Source: Saccoglossus kowalevskii
Taxonomy: Eukaryota > Hemichordata > Enteropneusta > Harrimaniidae
Assembly (NCBI RefSeq): GCF_000003605.2
Contig: NW_003120953.1
Location: forward strand, 110,844-161,694
DNA length: 50,851 nt
Reading direction: 5' to 3'
Shown here piece by piece: positions 42,424 to 50,851 of the stretch; position 1 is the stretch's first letter; the number at the start of each line of letters is the position of its first letter. Below the pieces are notes generated by a model that saw only the letters and a list, made by a program, of their open reading frames with translations, searched no databases and had not been told where the DNA came from. The position numbers and the translations under genes were made by a program.

Positions 42424-43470
42424 TTCATCATTCTGTTTGGTGGCGCACGAAAGGGAGTTTGTTCTCACATCGATGAGAAGACGCATCAATATACGACGGA
42501 GAGAGCGTCTGAATCATGACCGGCCGAGACATAGTTTGAGGAGACTGCCAAATTGATACAGTGTAACAGCAAAGGAGTCATGCTTTAATTCAAAGGTCAG
42601 GGTGAAACAGAGACACTTGTTGGAAGTAACCCAAATATTTTTTAAAGTATCCAGTTTCAGCTCAATGATTGTGTTGTAAACACATAATGCAGTCGGCTGA
42701 ACAAAACAATCCATACGAGAACTTAATATGCAGATGAGTTAGGACACTTTAAATCAGGCAACAGTAATTCTCTGGTGATAAAAACCAACTGATTCGCTTA
42801 TTGACAGTATCTCCATTGATTGGTTGAGAACAAAAATATTTTAGAGTTCACATTTAAGATAAAGATAATCCAAGTTATCGCTGATCGTTTCAATAGAGTA
42901 ATAGCAAACAGTTTTTTGGAAAAGGTGTGCCTGGTGTATGCACAGTGTTCATCACACCACAACTGCACGTAAGTGATACTGCTCCACCATCAGTTAAGCC
43001 ACACACTTGAAAATGTCAAAATGCAGGACTTTACTTCCCGGCTGCTGTAATAGCCACAAGACGTCTTAATTAATCAGGTGGAATCTTGTGAGCACACCTC
43101 GGTAATAATCATGAGCACGTTGTACGATAATAAACTATCGCATGTTCCTCAATGGTGAAAATTCCTGCACGATCATTCAGCAAAACAATGCAAGTTACTA
43201 GTATGTGATAAGCAATCATGCAGCTCGTCAACCCGCTATATCCCTTCTTTAGATAGAAAAAGCCTTCCGTTGAAATGGCAGCTCAGTTGGATTTCATTGG
43301 TTCAGTGTACTCAATCCAATCCGATATACTGAGCTCTTCCCCGTGCAGTTTAACACACTTTTGACAAGAGCAGCTTTATAACCATAAGTCAGGCCAATGA
43401 TACTATTGGTTACATTGTCACAATGGGGAGGAGTAACTGAACAAAAAGGTAAGTATAAAGGAAAGCTGGC
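42424..43470. other. Non-coding; CpG-richer patch then unremarkable sequence
   Basis: 42424-42530 contains several CG dinucleotides (GGTGGCGCACGAAAGG, ATACGACGGAGAGAGCG) in a generally CpG-poor area. The remainder shows nothing I can name. Confidence 0.35.
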
Positions 43471-43832
43471 CTGCTGTGCACTTTGTCATGGCACATTCCA
43501 TTATACTGACAGGGGTGGAGGAAAACCAGTACAACAGGTGGTGGTGGAGACACCAACTCCACAAAAAAGCCAGGAAGGCCTGCTGTGCACTTTTTTATGG
43601 CACATTATATTATACTGACAGGGGTGGAAGAAAACCAGCACAACAGGTGGTGGTGGAGACACCAACCCCACAAAAAAAGCCAGGAAGGCCTGCTATAAAG
43701 CACATTGTCATGGCACATTCCATTATACTGATAGGGGTGGAAGGAAAAAAACACTGGGAGATAGGGAGTGTAGGAAAAAACAATATCGCATGGCTGAACA
43801 TTGTAACAGCACATTCCATTATACTTGCAGGT
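43471..43832. repeat. Minisatellite, 109-110 bp unit, about 3 copies
   Basis: Units begin at 43471, 43580 and 43690, and a diverged fragment lies near 43794. Shared words: CATGGCACATTCCATTATAC, GACAGGGGTGG, ACAACAGGTGGTGGTGGAGA and GCCAGGAAGGCCTGCT. The plus-strand open frame across it (43476-43874) is a by-product of the repeat. Confidence 0.85.
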
Positions 43833-44172
43833 GTAAGAGGAAAACATCGAGACACATTTTTAAAAGTTGGTTAACTGTGAAGAGATTTCTGAAAGACCGT
43901 GTCATCACTTTTCAGATGACGAAACACAGTTTTTCAAAAGAATGGGTAAAATTTTACCAGCTACACAGTTTGTTGATTCTTTTCAACCAGTGACAGTTTA
44001 TCTCTTGTGAAATTTAAAGCGGTTTTCAGTAGTATTAAAAACAAATTAGCATCTTAATGAAACGGGAAAAATAGTTCTGTTTGTCTGAATTAAGCGATCG
44101 ATACATGTCAAGCCGCAAAATACTCTTCCTTAGTTGCACTTTGTTGTAAATGCTACAGTCATAGCTCTGTCA
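43833..44172. other. Non-coding, nothing recognised
   Basis: AT-rich sequence between the minisatellite and the next dispersed element; no gene or structure seen. Confidence 0.5.
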
Positions 44173-44382
44173 TACTGTAAATGCATTAATTCTTAACCGA
44201 GTTTTAATTTTGCTATTTTCGCTAATAAGTAAAATCTGCTGAATTAAATCTATGTGAACATGTAAAATAATGAAAAACTCATTGTTGCCTAGACAAAATC
44301 CGGAAATTAAAACACGGTGATTACACTCAAAACATCAAAATAGTGAAATTAAATGTCAGTGAAAATAAATGGTTTTACAGTA
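44173..44382. repeat. Dispersed TACTGTAAA / AGTGAAAATAAAT element, copy 2
   Basis: Begins TACTGTAAATGCATTAATT and ends GAAAATAAATGGTTTTACAG-TA, with roughly inverse ends. Interior ATGTGAACATGTAAAATAA as in copy 1 at 27661. Confidence 0.55.
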
Positions 44383-44962
44383 ACTTTCTTTACTTGTCAT
44401 GCAAGACAATAGATGGTTCACAGTTCACAATTAGTTTATCAGAAGTGGTGTTGTGTGTTGTGTGTTTTGTTTAAACTTACAATGAAAGAGGAAGTCTTAA
44501 GTGATTTCCCAGTACATGTAATTTAATTGAGCATTCATTCAACTACATCTTTTTTCAGCCAAAACTTTTTTCTTCAATTCTCAAGAATTTTTTTTCAAGT
44601 CAAAACTAATGGACGCATTGTATTGAAACAATGAAAGTAACATGACGACTACCGGTACTTTGACTCTTTGAAGACCAAAAGTCAATTCTTCTACAAAATA
44701 AAACCGTGTGATTTTTGATAAATTTTTCTCAAAATGTGTTATCAAGCCCTGAACTACAATGTAATCAATGGAAAATTGCGCCTAAAATGTTCAATATCAA
44801 CAAAGAAATAAATTCTAGAAAAATGCATAAAAAGGGGCAAGATTTGATTGGAAAAAACAAAAGATACAGTAAAACCAGCGTCCATGTCTGTGCAGTGGAA
44901 ATAGTAAACACTGCTGTCCATAGATTGTAGTTGTAACTCTCAATGTATCTAACAAAATGGAC

Positions 44963-45166
44963 TACTGTAGAATACTTTATTTTCGCTTGGAATTTATTTT
45001 CGCTGAAGGGATGATTCCCTGAAAATAAAATCCGGCGAATATACTTTTTTTCCTATATTTCACATTAAACTCATCAAAGATCAGTGAAAATAAATTACAT
45101 ACAAAACACCCAATAAGCCTTTTCAGCGAAAATTAATTCCAGCAAAAATAAATTATTCCACAGTAT
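44963..45166 (+). mobile_element. Palindromic miniature element (TTTTCGCTGAA family), copy 2
   Basis: Arms of about 45 bp are imperfect inverses: TACTGTAGAATACTTTATTT and GGAATTTATTTTCGCTGAA on the left, TTCAGCGAAAATTAATTCC and AATAAATTATTCCACAGTA on the right. Related in inverted orientation to 7957-8146. Confidence 0.6.
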
Positions 45167-45319
45167 TTGATAAAAGCCAAAGACATCTTTTGTCATCCTC
45201 CACAAAAAAATGCAAATGCAAAAGTATACAAAATTAATTTTGTGTACCAAGTATTCTCTACTAAGTAGAAACGCACTTATATACGGTAAATGACAGGTGA
45301 GTCTATGGTCAAAATAAGT

Positions 45320-45485
45320 CACATTTTAATGGACATACAAATGTACAATAAATGCAATTTTTAGTTTCTGTTGAAGATGTGCTACTAATAGAGCAAATAC
45401 ATTAAGTAATATTTTAATGATCCAATCTACAATAAATACAATCATTTGTTTGCATGCGCTTCTAATAAAGTAAATACGGTAAATG
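45320..45485 (+). repeat. Two head-to-tail units ending CTTCTAATAAAGTAAATACGG
   Basis: ATTTTAATG, TACAATAAATRCAAT and CTWCTAATARAGYAAATAC occur twice in order, at about 45327-45412 and 45411-45482. Similar to 36060-36205. Confidence 0.45.
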
Positions 45486-47834
45486 TATAATACGCATAAT
45501 TTATTTCATTGCATTTTAGAGCAATTACAATGCAAGTATCATTATCCTAGGAATGGGACAACAAAACTACATGTAATTACATGGAGGAAATTATCTTTCA
45601 AAGCATAAAATGAAATTATCTACTCCAAAACTAAATTTTATTTTAGTAACTACAATGTACCTTGAGGGCAACAAGGTTCAGTTCAGCACAGAAATGACTC
45701 ATTTTCATAAAGACACTTATGAATCGAGGAGGCAATGATTAGTGTGTTCCTTTTCGGTAATTGAATAACCAAGGGCGGATAAATGTAAGGGCTTGAGAGG
45801 ATCATTATACAACTCGCACTGAAATCTCATTCTCAGTGAATACTACATGCTGTGGTATTTCAAAGGAATTGATGCATCCTTGGAGGAATTTCCATTTGGG
45901 AAAATTTTATGAATGCTTGTTTCGACCAAGAAAATTACTTGGTGTTATTAGAAGTGCATGCACTTATGAAAGTAGACTATATAACTATTGAAAAGTGCAA
46001 CTGGTGAATACTTAATATTAATAAAAAAAAACATTTTCTGATTAGACTCCTAAATAAATGTTGTACCTTCTTGTTCATATTGATAATTTAAACCAATGTT
46101 TTTAATAAAAGTCTGTAAAATCCAAAATTACCTTAAAGTAAAGATATCTACATAAACTAAATTCAAATTTTTTGATTGGAATTTGTATGCGATGTCAAAC
46201 TATTATGTTTGTTCATATTTGATACTGAAGAGAAAAAAAATTCCAAATTTTTTGTAAAATTTGAAAAACATTTATCAGAATGTCGATGAGGTGCAAATAT
46301 TATCTACTGATGAAAACTCTTTGGCAATCAACAAACAACACAGCATTAACGGCATCATAACAATAATACAGCTACACGTGATCGATGCGATAGCGATGCT
46401 TACAATGAAAGTTCATATCCATCAAGTAATTATTATGACAGATTAAAGTTACCATGGTAACCTAATCTATTGTCATCAAACACAAAAGGATCATTCATCA
46501 CAACGCTAATATTAAAGTGAGATGAGATTAGTCTTAAAATTCCACCATACTGCGATGACCATTGTGAGGTGACGACTTTGATGCATTAGTCGCCATCGTA
46601 CTCGTCTTATACCACATCGTAAAGTTCGTAATCCCTTCAGCTGCAATTGACAATGCTTGTCAATCTTCAATAAGTAGTTGAGAATTTAATTTTATTCTAT
46701 CAAATATTTTGATCGTCAATGCCCCAGGAAAAAATGCAAAAAATTTGATATTGAATATTGATGCAATTTTATGTTGAAATTTGTCATGAAAATTTAAATT
46801 TTTTTCTACAAATTTTGACAAAAACCAGAAATAAAACACTAATGCGCAACAATGCCACTAGATTTTTTCCAATCAACATCCTACATTTTTGAAATTATTG
46901 TTCTTTTTCTCCAACACGAACATATTTGCTAGTGTCTAGTCATACCAACAGAATATGATAGATACAAATATCAGAGTAGCAATCAGGTACATACAAGTAC
47001 AGGTATATATAGAGGCTAACTAGCGGAAACTGACTACTTCGTAAACTACTTCACAACTAATTTAACTTGAATTCTCTATTTTCCGTGGCCTGCAGCAACC
47101 ATGGAAACCCAACTCTTAATTCAATCAATTCCATTTAAAGGTTCAAGTCAAAATGTTTGATGCATCAGTGAGTCAAGATTGACATCTGTCCGTCCATTTT
47201 ATCGAGGTGCCCCTACATGACCCCTTGACACCACACGCACTCAAAAATGAGATTATACTAATTACATGATATGCATGTAATGAATTCAGTTTGGAAAATA
47301 AAACATACTACATTTAGACAGTTTTTTTACTGATATATTGCTGTATTCAATTTAATTTTCAACCTTTCAATTCCTATTTTCAACCTTTTGATTCCTACCG
47401 GTATTTCTATTTTCAACCTATCGATTCCTAATTTCAACCCCTATTTTCAACCTATTAATACCTGAGTATTAAAACTTTTTGAATGCCATCATGTTTCCCG
47501 CTAACAATTTGAGCATTTTTATGTATTTTTCTATCATTTTTTGTTACTTTAGTACAAATTATGTTTCCATAATGTCTTGATCAAACTCTCTGGTGTTAGG
47601 TGAACATGCCATCGCTATGGTTATAGTAAATTGCTTCAACACAATATGGAAAGAAATTTTCTAACATTTAAAGAGTCTGGAAATGTCATAAACTTTTGTA
47701 GTAGTGAACATTTAACAGGGGTCCCACGACAGAGAACTCATAGTTGAGATGATTTTTTTCTTCAAATTATCACAAGCATTTGCTCACTGTTGTGGTGCTT
47801 GCAGTCATATAAAACAACTTGCGTTAGTGCTGTA
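45486..47834. other. Non-coding, nothing recognised
   Basis: AT-rich. A pyrimidine-rich minirepeat (TATTTTCAACCT / GATTCCTA) occurs near 47355-47450. No coding sequence was recognised. Confidence 0.5.
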
Positions 47835-47981
47835 TTTTGTGAAATTAAATAGGTTTACCATGCTGACTTTTAAACTTAATTTTCATCCACACAGCTACCC
47901 CAACTGCAGGTAAGCTGTACTAAACGTGGTAATACCACACCTATTCGATAATTGTAAACACCTTTCATTCACTTTACAGTA
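47835..47981 (+). repeat. 147-bp unit with micro-exon / mini-intron signals, copy 1
   Basis: Contains TTTTCATCCACACAG, a 15-nt block (CTACCCCAACTGCAG, 47895-47909), then GTAAGC, a branch-like TACTAAAC and a TTTCATTCACTTTACAG acceptor ending at 47979. The interval from GT to AG is 70 nt. A second copy lies at 49953-50098. Confidence 0.7.
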
Positions 47982-49952
47982 TAAAATATGTTCCTTTATC
48001 AATAGTTGCAGATCATCCTTTGTTTTTTCCAAAAACAAGAAATTAACAATAACATGACAAAAGCACATTAGTAGTTTTACCTTATTTGTTGAAAATTGCC
48101 GAGATTGCCTCTCCATTTTTTTCACCATTATGATAAACCACAAGCGCAGAAGAGAAACAGCACGGCAATAAGCTACGTTTACTTTAAAAACTGACCCCAA
48201 ACTTGAAATTGCAGTTGAGGTGTTAATTGTCTGTTTTTATGACATGGCAGTCTTTGTAGTACCAATGTGTAGGGTGGGGTACATTCACCACCCATCTATT
48301 CTTCTGCCTACGATCCCCAATTCAAGCATCTGTTTTGAAACTTTTGAAGAGCACAGACAATAAATAAGGGGTTATCTCTCCTTGCCACTTGTTTGCAAAT
48401 CGAGTGACATCACACTGTTTATGTTTAACACTGCTCATGACGTCAACAAAATGCAAGTTTGACCAAAAAAAAACGAGACCATGACGTCTAGGATGTATTG
48501 CGTTTTTGTTCATGATTAACAATGGTCAGGGGGCAAGAGTGCAGAAACGAACCAGTGGTCTTGGCGGCTAATTCTACTATCCGCATTGTTGAATATTTAA
48601 GAAATAAACAACCAATTGAATGGATAAACGCACTACAATCGATGTAATTACTGTGTTAATTCCAACCAAGCAGACATATTTTGTATTACATACAAAGATG
48701 AGAAAATAGTGCATTGCGCGAACCGAAGAATGACGTTCACATTATGAATGCTACTTCAACTTTGGCCGACATTCATAAAATTCTTAGTAAAGGGAATACG
48801 AACACATACAACGTTTTCTCGCTGTTTCATGCACTGAATCATGGGAAATTATTGACAGAGAAGGTATTACTATCTTCATCAAAGTGCTATATCAAAATAA
48901 TAATAAGGCACTCTCTATTTTACCATACCTTGAACTTACCGAGACATTTAAGGCAATTGCAAATGAGTTGGACTTGGTACCTTTTGATAACCCCTGTACT
49001 ATTTCTATATGGTAAGGCGATTTTATAACTTTTAGCCTTAGCTTTGAAAATGGATGCCCTCCTAACAATAATTCGTAAGTTTCAATAATGACTAATAAGT
49101 AGGACACGTTACCAACTAAGACTAGAACAATAAATTCTCGCTGCACGAGTTCATATATATAGATGTTGTAGTTTAAACATAAGATTATTTACACAAAAAT
49201 ATAAAATGGTATGAAAAACTTATTTCAGACATATATTTAAACAACATCCCCCCATATGGTGGTGTCAAGTCTTAAACAAATTTGCCATGGTATAGCGCCC
49301 TCTATTGACAAGTATATTACACCAGCAAATATTTTTTGCAAAAAAAAAAAAGCCATAATACACATTACACAAACTCAGTTTGTGGTTTCACTAGTGACGA
49401 GAGCTGTCTGGTATCCAAAGCATCGAACTGACAATAGAAAACGAGACTGTACAAATACTAGTCCAAGTACTAGGCATTTTCTCATGGGCAGTGGTGAAGA
49501 TAAAAAAATCAAAAATCTGTTATTCTCCTTATAGCACATATGGTTGAAAGATGTACTATAACAGGCGTAATTAATTCCTGCAGCTGCATTACCAGATGTG
49601 TGGGGATTAAGTCATCAATGTGAGCCCAGCTGATTTACCTCAATGTGTAATGCCTTTTTGAGAAGCGCACATCGGTATAAATGTGTAGAAGCGACAACGT
49701 TCGTGTTTTATACCAGATATGGGGCTCATGAGGATGTAAAACTAAATGCAGTCACTGTCTCTGTTAAAAGTTATTAGCTTTCGTTCATAATTTGAAAGAA
49801 GAGTTTATCAGAAGCAATTTCGACAGGATGTCAAAATATCTTTTTAGTACCTGTTGTTGTCATCGAACCGTTGAAAAGAATACAGCAAATCATTAGTTCG
49901 TTGCTAGAAATCCCGTCTGAAATATTCCCTGCGACAACATTTTGTAAATGTC
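47982..49952. other. Non-coding between the two 147-bp units
   Basis: No gene recognised; the open frames at 47895-48200 (minus) and 48714-49028 (plus) resemble no family. Confidence 0.5.
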
Positions 49953-50098
49953 TTTTGTGAAATTAATATGGTTTACCATGCTGACGTTTTTCAAACTTTT
50001 CATCCACACAGCTACCCCATCTGCAGGTAAGCTGTGCTAAACGGGGTAATACAACACCTATACGATAATCGTAAACACCTTTCATTCACTTTACAGTA
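49953..50098 (+). repeat. 147-bp unit with micro-exon / mini-intron signals, copy 2
   Basis: Same layout as copy 1: TTTTCATCCACACAG, the 15-nt block CTACCCCATCTGCAG (50012-50026), GTAAGC, GTGCTAAAC and a TTTACAG acceptor ending at 50096. The GT-to-AG interval is again 70 nt. Similarity stops just after this acceptor. Confidence 0.7.
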
Positions 50099-50851
50099 CA
50101 TGTGTGTTTCCCACCTGTTTTTTTTTTTACTTCTATTCAAAAGTATTTGCAGGCGGCATTGTTCGATTCTTGAACACGATAACCCGGCAACCAGTTTTGA
50201 TCTTCACACCTGAAGTACTGTTTAATCGAGGTTTGCATGTGTCGTTTTGAACTCTCTTTAACATTTGACAAACGTCAGTCGGATCCTCTCGTTCGTGACA
50301 GATCACCAACCAGCTGTCTAGCGCACCGCTTCAAATATCTCTTTGAACTGCCATTGTCGTTTGTTTCTTTGCCATTCTAGAAACTTTTAATGTTAAGTGA
50401 AAGAGCAGTTAAATTTGTTGCTAAATTTAATAAGATGTTAAATTTGTTCCTGTGCTTTTTAAACGACATGCGAAATAAAACAAACAAGTTATTTGACATT
50501 TTTCACATTAAGTACATTACATCGAAGAGAGCCTTTCTATTTAATACCTGGCTAGGGAAGCTAAAATTCTAATTTTTACTTAAGGTGGTGAGCAAATATT
50601 TCCTTTCATTTTCTATGGATAGCACTGTATGCTGGTGGTCGAAATAAAAAAAGTGAGATACAAAGTAATCCTTGCTGCCTGCAGAGTTTGTAAATACCTC
50701 TTGAGTCCCACGGGAACTAAGAAAAACTTTTTAATTTGAAAGACAGTGTGGATAGTATTTTCTGGGCACTAGAGGGCGCTTCGTAAAAGAAACACTGGAT
50801 CAATATTGAGCAGCCAAACACTGTTGCTGGAGATGGCTTCTTTACGAAACT
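50099..50851. other. Non-coding right edge
   Basis: Nothing recognised. An open frame at 50390-50572 (plus) lacks recognisable features. Confidence 0.5.

Noticed and set aside
43476-43874. 132-codon open frame across the minisatellite
   Set aside because: A tandem repeat with a unit not stably divisible by three gives accidental frames; the repeat explains it.
48714-49028. 104-codon plus-strand open frame
   Set aside because: Composition not coding-like, no recognisable domain, and no neighbouring exons with matching phase.

Overview
The window is nuclear DNA of an animal. It is AT-rich, its genes are split by GT-AG introns, and it carries many decayed DNA-transposon remnants and satellite-like repeats. 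It holds one animal-type gene, TTC28, which rules out a bacterial, plant or fungal source. The repeat style suggests an aquatic invertebrate, but I cannot name the phylum from the sequence alone. A run of 50 Ns at 35543-35592 is an assembly gap.

Layout. (1) 1-5350: no gene seen. It contains a short fold-back segment (253-389) and a decayed ~2 kb hAT DNA transposon (2832-4824) with a leftover transposase C-terminus on the minus strand. (2) 5541-13665, plus strand: a complete nine-exon gene for a 475-residue FAD-dependent oxidoreductase of the geranylgeranyl-reductase family with an N-terminal membrane anchor. Every exon joins in frame. (3) 13666-18399: the spacer where the two genes end tail to tail. 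It is mostly non-coding, with a ~300-bp tandem repeat at 14984-15880. (4) 18400-33722, minus strand: thirteen exons encoding 2537 residues of TTC28. They give a long TPR superhelix, a CHAT (caspase/separase-fold) domain, a conserved post-CHAT module and a Ser/Pro-rich disordered tail, ending at the natural stop. The first ~90-120 residues, including the first TPR pair, are not found. They may lie in the N gap, in an exon I could not recognise, or beyond the window. (5) 33723-50851: the 5' intron and upstream region of TTC28 and/or intergenic DNA, without any convincing coding exon. It carries several miniature transposons, a 110-bp minisatellite and two copies of an odd 147-bp unit that looks like a micro-exon followed by a 70-nt mini-intron.

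The two genes show no obvious functional link; they are convergent neighbours. The most notable points are a spliced isoprenoid-reductase-type flavoprotein in an animal; the replacement of the catalytic cysteine of the TTC28 CHAT domain by histidine while the histidine motif is kept; a 96-nt in-frame, stop-free intron in the TTC28 tail; and the paired micro-exon-like units at 47.8 and 50.0 kb.
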